Below, one piece after another: positions 34,540-46,558 of a stretch of DNA of 64,000 nt. Position 1 is the first letter of the stretch. Each line of letters begins with the position of its first letter. The DNA lies in contig JAKSZT010054396.1 of the NCBI GenBank assembly GCA_026826555.1, positions 22,092,053 through 22,156,052 of the forward strand, written 5' to 3'. A program made the position numbers and the translations under genes. Source of the DNA: Tolypeutes matacus (lineage: Eukaryota; Chordata; Mammalia; Cingulata; Chlamyphoridae). The notes below the pieces were generated by a model. It saw only the letters and a list, made by a program, of their open reading frames with translations. It was not told the DNA's origin and made no database searches.

Positions 34540-35000
34540 ATTTTGAAAAGTGTCAATCCTATAGAAAAGTTAAGAGAATTTCCAGTTGTCCTAAAAATAT
34601 CTTGTAGCTACCCCATCCAAGATAGAAAGTTGATGCATTGCTTTATGTTATTACATCTCTTTTAGTGTCTTAATTTCTACTAGATTCCTTACTTCTAGTT
34701 CTTTACTATTTCTGTCTTTTTTTCCAAGAATCCAGGCCAGTGACTTACAGAATGTCTGACATTCTGGGTATGTCTGCTTGTTTACTCAAGATTACATTCA
34801 GTTAAAACATTTTTTTTTGGCAAAAATAGTGCATCGGAGAATTGGGATGTTTCTTATATCACAACAGAGGCATATATCAGGTTGTCCTACTTTTGATAAT
34901 GCTAAGTTTGATCACTTGGTAAATGAAGTGGTAATCAATAGATCTCTTTAGTGTAAAGGTGCCTTTTTTTCTTTATAATTAATAAGTAATTTGTGGGGTA
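34540..35000 (-). mobile_element. L1 3' fragment
   Basis: Antisense old L1: 'CTATAGAAAAGTTAAGAGAATT', 'TTTTTTTCCAAGAATCCAGGCCAG' and 'GGATGTTTCTTATATCACAACAGAGG' resemble L1 3' region landmarks. Confidence 0.5.
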
Positions 35001-35271
35001 ATGCTTTCAGAGACTGTCAACATCCTGTTTACTCACAACTTTCACCCAATAATTTTTAACACCCATTGATGTTCCTTGCCTAAACCAATTTATACATATG
35101 GGTTTGCTAAATGATAATTTTAAATTGTCATTTCTCTAATATTTATTGATTGGTATTTATAGCTGTTGCTATTTTGACTTCTGATAAAAACTAATTTAAA
35201 GTTTAAATCAGAGCTATTATATTAGTGTAGATAGATTGTTCATAACTCCGACCTCCTACCTGCCAGTTTAG

Positions 35272-35753
<482 letters not shown>

Positions 35754-36726
35754 CCTGCCAGTTTCGTTTTGTGTTGTAGTTTTTACCTATTATTTCCAAG
35801 GAAATAAGTTACTATTAACCAGTTTAGGTTCTAGATTTTCTTAAGAAACTACACACTGTGTTTCTAAGTATAATTCTAGGTATTACATTTATAATCTGTT
35901 TAGGCATTTTTCCATGCTTCCCATCTCACTCATGTCTTGGAATTTTGTTTTGCCAGTTTTCTTAATTATGATAACTAGATTGAACTATAAAATATGTTTA
36001 TGAAATAAGAAGGTCCTTAGAAAGGAAGAAAGATATAGAACTTTAAGAGAGTGGAATAAACTTTTAAATGGCCAAAGTAAATTGAACAGTTATCTGGAAA
36101 TAGAACCAATTTAGTTAAGGATAAATGAATTACTGTTTAAGTATGAAGGAAAAACAAGTGATGATGTAATAGTTACTGGTTTGTAAAGCATTCACCTGAA
36201 TTATACATTGAATAAATTTAATCTTAGTCTGATTTTACCATGCCATGGAGCGTATTTCTAGATCACTTTTTCTTGTGGCTAGTTGGTATTAATTAAAGGA
36301 ATTCAAGCCAAATATAAATTTAAATTAGCCTAACTGTAGTTCAGATTCAGGGGGCTTTTTATATTTGCAACATAGGAAATTTGATGTGTCTGAAGGGAAA
36401 GTTATAAAGTGCAAAATGAAGTAAATTACAGTATTAAGGTTATATATTGAGAATGGGAAAGGTTGGAAAAGGTAAATATAAAATAAAAATATTGTCCTTT
36501 TTAAGAATTCACAAATCATCCATAGATAAGAACCTAGAGACCAATGATTCTTTATTGACGGAAAACTTGGGAATCTTCCAGGTTTAAAATTAGAATACCT
36601 AGCATAATGCCTGTCCCATAGTATTAAATAAGCATTATAGCTTACATTTATTATGACAGTTAACAGCTAATTATTTGGTAATATTTAAACATTGTGATAG
36701 GATGACATTTCTTCCTTGTGTTTTAG

Positions 36727-36827
36727 ACTATCCCCATAAATATGGTCCACAGGGGGGTTGTGCAGATCATTCGGTATTTGAAAGGATGAGGAAGTACCAA
36801 ATGACTGGTGTAGAGGATGTAACACAG
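36727..36827 (+). CDS. ADAM10: ADAM10 exon 5 (cysteine switch)
   Basis: This 101 bp exon runs from acceptor TTGTGTTTTAG to donor ACACAG|GTAAGG. It completes Asn162, then reads [20 protein letters not shown] and ends VEDVTQ at codon 195. Cys173 in GGCADH is the cysteine switch that binds the catalytic zinc and keeps the pro-enzyme off until the prodomain is removed. Gln170 and Arg181, the sites of rare human Alzheimer-linked variants, have the normal residues. Glu192 is Asp here. The exon stands alone between a 32 kb and a 13 kb intron. It ends in phase 0, as does exon 6, so skipping exon 6 would stay in frame, whereas skipping exon 5 would shift the frame. Confidence 0.98.
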
Positions 36828-36937
36828 GTAAGGATTTTAATACTGGCTTTCACTTAAGAAACAGAAATGTGTTCCTGCATTTAAAATGTATGTTCTAAAA
36901 TAGCTGAAATAATAATAATAAGAATTATTATTATTAT

Positions 36938-37021
36938 TTTGAGGTACTGGGGCTGGGGATTGAACCTTGGACCTCGTATGTGGGAAGCTGGCATTCAACC
37001 ACCGATCCATATTGGCTCCCC
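36938..37021 (-). repeat. DAS-like SINE monomer (E second module)
   Basis: An antisense single module with head GGGGAGCCAATATGGATCGG and a CAAGGTTCAATCCCC B-box-like region, equal to the second module of the E-type dimer. It starts about 110 bp after exon 5. Confidence 0.85.
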
Positions 37022-37154
37022 AGAGTTGGCCCTTTTGCACATAATTACATTACATGTCCAAAATGTATTCTGCCTTACGTATTTTATCATAAAAGAAAAA
37101 AAAATTCATTCTGAACTTGTATTTTGTATAACTCTATTTGTGTTTGTACAAAAA

Positions 37155-37380
37155 TTAGGGTGACCAAATTGCCCTGATCTGTCTGGGAGTTCCCCCCACC
37201 CCCCCAATTTATTTATTTATTTATTTTTAAAATTTTACCAGGAGGTCTCAGAGATTGAACCCGGGTCCTTCCATATGGTAGACAGATGCCCAACCACTTG
37301 AGCCACATTCGCTTCCCAGGAGTTCCCCACTTTTGAAAAGTCCCATGCACTGGGCAAACTGGGCTGGTAGTGACCCTAAT
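37155..37380. mobile_element. MITE-like DNA element split by a SINE
   Basis: Inverted ends TTAGGGTGACCA (37155-37166) and the reverse complement of TTAGGGTCACTACCA (37365-37379) frame a short body with GGGAGTTCCCC and CTGGGCAAACTGGG. A B-type SINE interrupts it. This fits a small non-autonomous DNA transposon, family not named. Confidence 0.6.
37196..37318 (-). repeat. DAS-like SINE, B type
   Basis: An antisense B monomer with TSD GGAGTTCCCC at 37186-37195 and 37319-37328. Confidence 0.92.
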
Positions 37381-37382
37381 AA

Positions 37383-37603
37383 AAATCACAGTGCCTTTGG
37401 AAGCTTATATACCTCAAGTGGTTGAGCACCTGTTTCCCGTGTATGAGGTCCCAAGTTTGATCCCCAGTACCTCGTAAAAACAAAACAAACAAGCAGATGA
37501 AAAAACCAACTCTCATTGGTGAACAGATGTAACTCAGTGGTTGAGCATCTGCTTCCCTTGTACGAGATCCTGGGTTCAATATCTGGTACTTCCCTAAAAA
37601 AAT
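37383..37603 (+). repeat. Dimeric DAS-like SINE (E type)
   Basis: A diverged sense copy: two modules, each with TCAAGTGGTTGAGC / ACTCAGTGGTTGAGC heads and 'GAGGTCCCAAGTTTGATCCCC' / 'GAGATCCTGGGTTCAATATC', joined by AAAACAAAACAAACAAGCAG. The head of the first module is eroded, suggesting an old copy. Confidence 0.85.
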
Positions 37604-38609
37604 AAATAAATTCATAGTCCTTTTGATTAATTGTAATTTTTTTCTCCGTTTGATTGTTGTTCTTTTATTCCTTTTTTGGCTGTCTTCTTTAATAATGGTG
37701 ATAGTTTTAGTGTAATTCACAACACAATTTCCAAATGAAAAAAAAAAAAAAAAAAAAACACATTTTTTCTTTTATGACAAAACACTTTTCATATATTTTG
37801 GCCATCCTTTCTAAAAGTAGTAGGGTGGAATAATGTTTTTTGAGTCATGAAAATTTATATCTGTTTTTTAATCTGCAAAATGGCATAATTCTATTTCAGG
37901 TGGATCTTTCAAGTATTGAGGTTTATTCTTATAAAATTGAACAAATAATTATTGATCTTCTGTCATATGTTAGAGACTATGGTAGATTCTGTAAATACTG
38001 TGGAGATTAAGATGAAGGCTTATCCTCACCATTCTGTGTATTTGTCATAGCAATCCTGGCAAATTAAGACAGAAATCTTAAAGGAGATTTTTAAATACTT
38101 GGAGAGCTATAGTGTGGTAATGGAAAATAATATTTAAAACCATAAAAATGTTAGTTCTCGCCATATTGATTTTCAGATTCAGTGTAATTCCAGTCCAGAT
38201 CACAACCGGGTTATTTATGATACTTGATGGATTTAAAATATTATATGGAAAAGTACGGGCTAAAGAAGCAGCAGGGTCCATCTAAAGGTGGCAATCAAGG
38301 AAAAGGCAGTTACTCTAGAAAATATTAAGACTTATAGCAATTGAAAGTGTGGTTTTAGCAGAGGAATGAACAAATTGACTAGTGGAATGAAATTGAGTTC
38401 CTAGGAACAGATTCATACATGTATTAAACTTTGATACGTAATAGAGGTGGGATTTCAAAATCAGGGGAAAAAAAGGAGGAACCATTGAATAAATGGGCTC
38501 AGAAAAATACATTTAACCACTTGGGAAAAGATGAAATTAGATCTCCCATCTTACACCAAATTTAAAATAATACAAAACTATAAGATTTAAGTATTAAATG
38601 TTTACAAGA

Positions 38610-38816
38610 GGGAAGCGGAGGTGGCTCCAGTGTTTGGGTTCCCATTTACCATATGGGAGGCCCTGGGTTCGATTCCCGGGGCCTTCTGGTGAAGGCAAGC
38701 CGGCCTGTGCAGTGCGGTACGCTGGCGCAACAAGATGACGCAACAAAGGGAGACAAGCAGACACAGAAAAATGCACAGCAAATGGACATTGCGAGCACAA
38801 GCAGCAAGGGAGGGGA

Positions 38817-38855
<39 letters not shown>

Positions 38856-38870
38856 AATCTTTGAAAAAGA
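38610..38870 (+). repeat. DAS-like SINE, A type (long form)
   Basis: A sense full-length monomer with the ACAAGATGACGCAACAAAGG middle and a GGATAAATAAATAAAT tail. Perfect 14 bp TSD AAATGTTTACAAGA at 38596-38609 and 38871-38884. Confidence 0.97.
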
Positions 38871-40500
38871 AAATGTTTACAAGAAAAACTTTGAAATCTT
38901 AGTAGAAAAATTAAGTGGGAATTTCCCCTTCCAGCTGTTATGGGATGCCTGGTATCAAACATTGGGCTACAGACAATGTAAGACTGATCCCCAAGAGAGA
39001 GGCAATAAATGTTACCTTCTGTGACTTCCCTGACTTTTTGACTGGAGGCACAATTTTGGCTATATAATTGGGTAGGAGCTATCAAGAACAGCACAGTGAT
39101 CTTGCTGAGTTGAAAAGAAAGAGGTCAACATTCAGAAATGCTGAGGTGTCTGGACTACATGGATAGCACACCTAAGAGAGGGAACTACACTGAGAAAGAG
39201 TTCCAGATAACTGTATAGGGATCCATTGATTCTTCCCTGAATGGTAAGCTGTGCATGTCTAGGGTAAGATTTTATAAGCAAACTACCAGAGAAAGAAAAA
39301 TTGCTGGTGAATCTATGAACTGAACAGTCATGCTAGGAGTAAGGCTTAACCTATCCCTGGAGTAAAGGTTATTCCAGACCTGCACTAACTAAGTTGACAA
39401 ACAAATCTCAAAAGGATCACCATGATTCTCAAGTAAATTAGCTGTCAAAATGAAGCTCAATAATACTCATTAAAGGAAGCACAAAACCCACATACTCAAC
39501 AATGTAACTTTCATAGTGTCCAGTATTTTTTTAATTACAAGATGACAAGAAACTTAAAAATGTGATTCATAATCATGAGAAAAACCACCAATAGAAATAG
39601 AACAAGAAATTACAGAATAAGTACACAAGGCCTTTAAAAAATTGTTATTAGTATCTTCTAAGAATTAAAGAAAAACACGTACACAAAGATGAGAGAATAG
39701 AAATATAAAGAACCACATGGAACTTCTAGAGTTGAAAAATACATGATCTGAATTGAAAAATTCTCTGAATGAGCTTCAGAGCAAATTAGTTACTACGGAA
39801 GACAACATGAATAAACTTGAAGAAAGGACAATTAAGCAATAGACACTATCTATACTGAAGTACCAAGAGAAAGTAGTTGGAGTTCAGAACTGTTTATGTC
39901 ACAGAAAACATACTTGAAAAAATAATGCCCCAAATTTTTAGTTTAGAAGAAAAATTTCAACTCACATCTCCAAGAATCTCATTAAAACCCAAGCAAGATT
40001 GGCACAATGAAAACTGTATTGGGTTATATCATGATCAAATTATTGGAAACCACTAAAAAAAAAGAGAAATCATAAAAGCAGCCAGAGAAAAGAAGACACA
40101 TTTAAAAACGGGGGGAACAAATATAAGAATAATTGCTGACTTCTCATCACACAGTGCAAACCAGAATATATACAGATTGACATCTTTACAGTGTTGAAAG
40201 AAGACTGTAAAGAATATAGAATATAGAATTCTATATTCTATGAAAATAATTTTCTTAAATGATGGCAAATTAAAGACCTTTTTTAGACAAAATCTGGGAG
40301 AATTTGTCACCAGGAGATCTACAGTACATGAAATGTTAAAGGAGGTTCTTCAAGTAGAAGAAAAAAGATAGCAAGTGGAAATTCAGGTCTGAATAAAGAA
40401 GTGAAGAGCCTAAAATAGTAAATATGTAGGCAAATATAGAGGACTTTTTTCTTGTTTAAAAATATATTTTGAAATTGTTTCAATTAAAATAATAGCAATG

Positions 40501-40615
40501 GGGGGTCGGATGTGGCTCAACTGGTTGGGCGTCCGTCTCCCATATGGAGGGACCCGGGTTCAATCCCCGGGACCTCCCGGTAAAAAAAAAACAAAAGCAA
40601 AAACAAAACAAAACA
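40501..40615 (+). repeat. DAS-like SINE, B type
   Basis: A sense B monomer with GGGTCGGATGTGGCTCAACT head and GGGTTCAATCCCCGGG. TSD AAAATAATAGCAATG at 40486-40500 and 40616-40630. Confidence 0.96.
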
Positions 40616-40791
40616 AAAATAATAGCAATGAATAAGAAGGTTTATAATATATAGAGAAGCAAAATATATGGCAGGAGCACAAAGAACAAGAGGAGGAAGA
40701 ATGAAAGTTATTTTGTTGTTTTTTACATTTTACATTAAGTTGTATAATTTAAGTAGGTTGACTGCCATATATAAAAGATATATATTGTAAA

Positions 40792-41004
40792 CCTGGAGTA
40801 GGAATCAGCAAACTGTGGCCCATGGGCCAGCAGCCTGTTTTTATAAATACAATTAAATTTGGAACATAGTCATTCCCATTCATTCACACATTATCTACAG
40901 CCAATTTCATGCTACAATGGGAGAGACAGAGACTGTGTGGTGTGCAAGACTAAACATATTTGCTATCAGGTCCTTTAACAGAAAGTTTGCAGGAATGTCC
41001 CCTG
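40792..41004 (-). repeat. MER20-like hAT element
   Basis: Starts near GGAATCAGCAAACTGTGGCC and ends TAACAGAAAGTTTGCAGGAATG-CCCCTG, the two ends of the MER20 family in reverse, with CTATCAGGTCCTTTAACAG inside. It is a short non-autonomous DNA transposon relic. Confidence 0.8.
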
Positions 41005-41047
41005 CCCTACAGCAAGCATTGAAAAAAAAAAAAAGTAATAAAAGAGG

Positions 41048-41200
41048 TAGGGGTGTGTGTGTGTGTGTGTGTAAAAGAGATATAATTAATTAACGGTCAA
41101 TAAAGGAAATTAAATATAATTAAAAATGGCCAGTTAATCCAAAAGAAGGTAAGATGAGAGGGGGGTGGGGAGAGGGAGAGGGAGAGGGAGAGAAAAGAAA
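41048..41200. repeat. (GT)n and (GGGAGA)n microsatellites
   Basis: A GT run of about 11 units lies at 41050-41073, and a GGGAGA/GAGAGG purine tract at 41160-41197. Confidence 0.9.
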
Positions 41201-41711
41201 GAACAGATGGGGGCAAATAGAAAATAAATATCAAGATGGTAAGTTTAAAACAATCAATGTCAATGATTACCTTAAATGTAAATAGACTAAACATTGATAA
41301 AAAGTTGAGGTGGTCAGAGTGGTTAAAAAGCAAGACTGATTCTGTCTAAAAGATATGAAATTTAAATGTAAGGATACATATATAAGTTAAAAGTATAAAG
41401 ATAGCAAAAGATATATCATACAAGCACTAACCTAAAGAATGTTGGCTTGATCATATTAATATCAAACAGAATATATTCCAGTTCTCAGAATACTGCTACC
41501 ATACTAAGGGACATTTCATAATGATGATAGTGTCACTTCATCAAAGATAAATAACAAACCTAAATATTTATAAAATTAATAATAGAGTTATGAGATACAT
41601 GAAGCAAAAACTTGACAATAATTGAAAAGAGAAATGGAAAAATCCATAAATTATAGATATGGAGGTTATACTCATATCTGAGTAAATGATAGAGCAAGTA
41701 GATAGAAATTT

Positions 41712-42098
41712 TTTTTTAAAGATTTATTTATTTATTTCTCCCCCGCCCCCCTTGTTCTTTTGCACTCACTGTCTGCTCTCTGTGTGTCCTTCTGTGTCTG
41801 CTTATCTTCTCTTTAGGTGGCATCAGGAACCGATCCTGGGACTTTCTAGAGCGCAGAGAGGCGTTCAATCTCTTGTGCCACCTCAGGTCCCTGGTCTGCT
41901 GCATTATTGTCTCTCTTCTGTGTCTCTTTTTGTTGCATCATCTTGCTGCATCAGCTCTCTGTGGAAGCTAGGCCTCTGCTCGGGCCAGCTCGCTGTGCGG
42001 GCCAGCTTGTTTTTCACCAGGAGGCCCTGGAAATCGAACCCTGGACCTCCTGTATGGTAGATGGGAGCCCAATCACTTGAGCCACATTTGCTTTCCAG
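41712..42098 (-). repeat. Dimeric DAS-like SINE (C type)
   Basis: Antisense, A-like head near 42098 and second module head near 41900 (GACCTGAGGTGGCACAAGAG). It splits the L1. I found no clean TSD. Confidence 0.9.
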
Positions 42099-44578
42099 AT
42101 ACTTTGTTAAGACTATGAAACAACACTATGAACCATCTGCCCTAATTGACATTTATAGGTACTCCACTTAATGGCAGAATACACATGCTTTTCAAGTACA
42201 TCTGGAACATTTGTGAACATATGCTAGGCAATAAAACAAGTCTCACTGAGTTTAAAAGAATTGTAATTTTGCAGAATAAGTTCTTTGATCTCAAAGGAAT
42301 TAAATTAGAAATCAGTAACAAAATAATCTATAAAATTCCAAAATATTTGGGATTAATTAATTAATTCAATTAGAAACCATTTTGAACTGATTCATAAAAA
42401 ACACACACAACATAATAAAATTTGTGGGATTCAGCTAAAGCAGTGCTTAGAGAGAAATTTACAACTTTAAATGATTGTATTAGAAAAGAAGAAAGCTCTA
42501 GCAATTAGGCATGTAAGTGCCCACCTGAAAAAGCTAGGTAAGGAAGAACAAATTAAACACTTACTAAGTAGAAGGCATAAAGCAACAGGTCAGAGCAGAT
42601 ATCAGTGAAATAGAAAACAAATGTTAGAGAAAATCAGTTGGAAAGATTAATACAATTGATAAACATCTAGCTGGTTTGATTAAGAAATAAAGAGAAAACA
42701 GGAATGGAAGGGGATGTCACTATAAACATTAATTGTTTTCATTAATGTTTGAAAAACTCTAGCAAAAAATTCAGCAGTACTACATTTCTACATTTCTACA
42801 TTTCTACTACATAAAGGCAAATTCCTTTAAAGACATATTAAGAAAACCACTGTAGGTAAAAGTAGTGTGTGTGTGTCCATAGGTGAATGAAATTAAATTG
42901 ATACTAAAAAATATTCCATCAAGGAAACCTCCAAGCCCAGATATATAACTTCACTGTTGAATTCTATCAAATATTTAAGAAGGAAATAATACCAATCTTA
43001 GACATGATCCTTAAGGAAATAAAGGGGAGAAGGAAACAGTTCTTGGCACATTTTATGAGGCCAACATTGCCTTGATACCCAAACCAGACAAAGATATTAC
43101 AGGGAACTAAACTGCAGGCCAATATCCTTTTAATATAGATGCAGAATCTTAAAATATTAGTAAATCAAATGCAGCAATATATTAAAAAAACATATAATAA
43201 ATTATGGTCAAATGGAATTTATATCAGAAATACCAGACTGGTTAACATTAGAAAATTAATCAGTGTAATCCATCATGTTAATGTAATAAAGGAGGAAACC
43301 CAAATGATCATCTCAGTAGACTAGCAAAGAAGCATTTGTCAAGTTTCAACATCTAACATTTGACAGAGAAATAGAAGGAAACTTACTTAGGCTGATAAGG
43401 GCTTCTACAAAAACCATACAGCTAACATATTTATAGTGAGTACCTGAATCCCTTTCTGTGAGACCAGCAACAAAGCAAAGATTCCATTCTCACTTTTATT
43501 CAGCATTACATGAAATCCTAGACAGCAGAATAAGGCAAGAAAAAGAAAGGGCATATAGATTGAAAAGGAAGTAGTGAAAATGGTTTTATTCATAGGTGAC
43601 AAGAGTATTCATGGAAATTCCTAAGGAATGTAGAAAAAGTTACAGAATTAAGTAAATTTACTAAGGGCATACAGGATACATAGTATACAAAAAAATCATT
43701 TGAATTCTATACTCTAGTAATCAACATCTTGAAAATTAAAAAACAAACAAACATAAAATAGCATAAAGTATAAAATACTTAGAATAAATTAAAATATCTG
43801 CAAGCTTTGTGCATGGAAAAATACAAAATATTTTGCCAAGAAAAATTAAAGAAGATTGAAATAAATGGCGAGATTTACTTTGTTCATAGTTGGAAGACTC
43901 AATGTTGCTAATATGTCCGTTTCCCCCAGTTTGCTCTGTATAGTCAATGCATTATCAATCTACAATCCTAGTGGGGATTTATGTAGTAATTGGCAAACTG
44001 ATTTTAAAAGTTGTACTGAAAATGTAAGGATATAAATTAGCTAAAACAGTTTTCAAAAAGGAATAAAGTGTTGGAGGATTTATGCTCCCTAAATCCTATG
44101 CTATTTATGCTACTTACTCTGAAGCTATATTAACCAAGACAGTGTCATCTTGACCTAAGAACAGATATATAGTTCAGTGGGATAGAATAAGAGAGTCCGT
44201 ATAGTCAGTAGACTTTCATAAAAGTCCTATGGTAATTTAATGGTGAAAGGGTAGTCTTTAAAAAAAAAAGTGTACAGGAACATTTGGATATTCATATGAA
44301 AAATAATTGAACCTCAACATAAACTTTACATCTAATACAAGAATTAACCCAAAATGGATTAAAGACCTACATGTTAAAACTAAAACTTCTAGAAGAAAAC
44401 ATGATATTTTTTTTAACCTAAGCACAAAAATACTTAACCCCACAAAAATTTTTTATAATCTAGACTTCTTTAAATTAAAATCTTCTCCTCAAAAGGCACA
44501 GTTAAGAAGATGAAAAACTAAGCTATAGACTGAGAAAATGTCCACAATACATGTGTTGACAAAAAGCTTCTCTCCAGA

Positions 44579-45157
44579 TGTATTAGTCAGCCAAAGGGGT
44601 GCTGATGCAAAATACCAGAATTCGGTTGGTTTTTATAAAGGGTATTTATTTGGGGTAGAAGCTTAAAGTTACCAGGCCATAAAGCATAAGTTTCTTCTTT
44701 CACCAAAGTCTGTTGCCATGTGTTGGAGCATGACAGCTGCCGACATTTGCCAAGGTTCAGGCTTCTTGGGTTCCTCTCTTCCCGGGGCTTGCCTCTTTCT
44801 GGGCTCAAGCTTGCTTTGTGCCACAAGGCCAGGTGTAGACTATAAGGCTTGCTTCTTTTCCCAGGGCCTTCATTCTTTCCTCATGACCAAGCTCCTCTGT
44901 ATGCTATTTCCTGGGGCTCCAGCTCAAGATTCCATATCACAACTCCAACTTAAAACTGCTCCAACACTGTCCTTTGCCATGTCTTTTATCTTTGAGACCC
45001 CACTCACCAAGGAGTGGGGCTCAACGCCCTATTGATGTGGCCCAGTAAACTCCCTAATCATAACTTAATTATGCCCAGATTAACAGAGCAGTTTATAAGC
45101 ATAATCCAATATCTGTTTTTGGAATTCATAATTACATCAAACTGCCAAGCTGCTACA
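44579..45157 (-). mobile_element. Solo LTR, ERVL-like (579 bp)
   Basis: TG...CA ends and a perfect 5 bp TSD CCAGA at 44574-44578 and 45158-45162. Removing the element and one TSD copy restores a continuous L1 sequence (CTCTCCAGAATATATAAAG), which proves both borders. The minus strand carries AATAAA (44645-44650) and ends GGCTGACTAATACA, like the copy at 31693. No viral genes are present. Confidence 0.9.
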
Positions 45158-45263
45158 CCAGAATATATAAAGAACTCTTGTAATTCAACAAAAGACAAAA
45201 AGCACAAACCCCAATTTAAAAATGGGCGAAGTATTTGAAAAGACATTTCACGAAAGAAGATAT

Positions 45264-45475
45264 TGGGGTGCGGAAGTGGCTCAAGCGGTAGAGCACCTGC
45301 CTACCACATTGGAGGTCCCGGGTTTGGTTCCTGGTGCCTCCTAAAGGAAAAATAACCAACAAGCAAAAAAATGAAAAAACCCAGGGAAGCCGATGTGGTT
45401 CAGTGGTTGAGCGCTGGCTTCCCACATACGAGGTCACGGGTTCAATCCCTGGTCCCCAGTACCTCAGAAAAAAAA
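45264..45475 (+). repeat. Dimeric DAS-like SINE (E type)
   Basis: The clearest copy of this dimer. Module 1 has GCGGAAGTGGCTCAAGCGGT and CCCGGGTTTGGTTCC; the linker has AACCAACAAGCAAAAAAATG; module 2 has GGGAAGCCGATGTGGTTCAG and ACGGGTTCAATCCC; the tail is an A-run. No clear TSD. Confidence 0.92.
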
Positions 45476-45493
45476 AACAACAACTAAACATAA

Positions 45494-46032
45494 AATAACA
45501 TTTATGTAAGCAAATGCACATATATGCATATATATTTATATATCATTTTACAAATATTGGTATGTATTGTGAAAAATTTGATTTTTACCCACAATTAAAA
45601 AAAAAAGATATTAACGTTTATTTTAGGTTTTGTGGGGCAGGAGAGAGGAGGAACACACCTTGAATAAGAAATATAAGCTATGACTGTAAAAAGATTGATA
45701 TGTTTGACTACATGAAAACTAAGAGCTTTTGTCATTAAAAAGGTATCTTAAAGTGAAGACAAGTTACAAACTTTAAGATATTCACAATACATAAAATTGA
45801 CAATTGTTTATATGAAATAGAGAAGTGCTCCTTTTCCTGCTTAGAACAACTAATAATAAAACCAACCAGGGGGGTAATCTAAGCACCTCTTAAAATATAT
45901 GTATATATATATATATATATATAAACAACATTTTTGTAAGCAAATACACATATATGCATATATATTTATATATCATTTTGCAAATGTTTCTATGTATTGT
46001 GAGAATTTTGATTTTTACCCATAATAAAAAAA
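45494..46032. repeat. 112 bp direct repeats 420 bp apart
   Basis: The copies at 45494-45606 and 45921-46032 are about 90% identical (both contain ATATATGCATATATATTTAT and GATTTTTACCC, then an A-run). The 314 bp between them is L1 ORF2 sequence plus a TA microsatellite (45896-45922). Cause unknown. Confidence 0.85.
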
Positions 46033-46078
46033 AAAAATAAATAAAGGATTATTAAAAAAAAAAAAAAAAAAAAAAAAA

Positions 46079-46490
46079 CGGGAAGTAGATGTGGCTCCAG
46101 CGATTGGGCTCCCACCTACCATATAGGAGGTCCCGGGTTCGATTCTCAAGGCCTCCTGGTGAAGGCAAGCTGGCCCACCTGGCGAGCTGGCCTATGCGGA
46201 GTGCTGGCCCGAGCAGAGAGCTGGCCAGCAAGATGATGTAACAAAAAGAGACAGAGGAGAGACAATAAGAGATGCAGCAGACCAGGGAGCTGAGGTGGTG
46301 TAAGAGATTGAGCATCTCTCTCCCACTCTGGAAGTTCTCAGGATCGGTTCCCAGTGTCGCCTAAAGAGAAAGCAAGCAGACACAGAAGAACACATAGTAA
46401 ATGAACACAGAGAGTGAGCGCAGAACAACGAGGGGCGGGGGGGGGGGGTAAAAAAAAATAGTAAATCTTGGGGAAAAAAAAAAACACCAC
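46079..46490 (+). repeat. Dimeric DAS-like SINE (C type), sense
   Basis: A full sense copy of the C dimer: GGGAAGTAGATGTGGCTCCA head, GGGTTCGATTCTC B box, AACAAAAAGAGACAGAGGAG middle, second head GGGAGCTGAGGTGGTGTAAG, AGGATCGGTTCCCAG and a G-run (46436-46449) before the A-rich tail. Confidence 0.93.
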
Positions 46491-46530
46491 CAACCAGGAC
46501 ACAAAAGATATCTATCTCTATATAAATAGA

Positions 46531-46558
46531 TAGGGATGTGTGTGTGTGTGTGTGTGTA
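46531..46558. repeat. (TG)n microsatellite
   Basis: About 11 TG units just after an ATCT/TAGA-type short tract (46510-46530). Confidence 0.93.

Larger units (their letters stand above)
39360..41700 (+). mobile_element. Ancient L1 (sense), region upstream of and into ORF2
   Basis: Sense-strand landmarks are 'AAAGCAGCCAGAGAAAAGAAGACACA', 'GACTTCTCATCACACAGTGCAAACCAG', 'CCAGGAGATCTACAGTACATGAAATG' and, after the SINE and MER20-like inserts, 'ACCTTAAATGTAAATAGACTAAAC'. Many indels, no long frame. It continues past the SINE at 41712 into 42100-45900. Confidence 0.75.
42100..45900 (+). mobile_element. Ancient L1 ORF2 region (sense)
   Basis: Sense L1 ORF2 landmarks in order: 'TTAATGGCAGAATACACATGC' (endonuclease part), 'AATACCAGACTGGTTAACATTAG' and 'GAATTCTATACTCTAGTAATC' (RT part), 'GAAGCTATATTAACCAAGACAG', and 'AACCCAAAATGGATTAAAGACC' (C-terminal third). 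A solo LTR and an E-type SINE dimer split its right part. No frame longer than about 75 codons remains. Confidence 0.85.

Noticed and set aside
38594..39094. 166-codon minus-strand frame
   Set aside because: Mostly the reverse of an A-type SINE and its ATAAATA tail plus flanks; no protein signature.
44579..45157. A complete endogenous retrovirus
   Set aside because: Only a single LTR is present at each of the four sites; no gag, pol or env sequence lies between paired LTRs.
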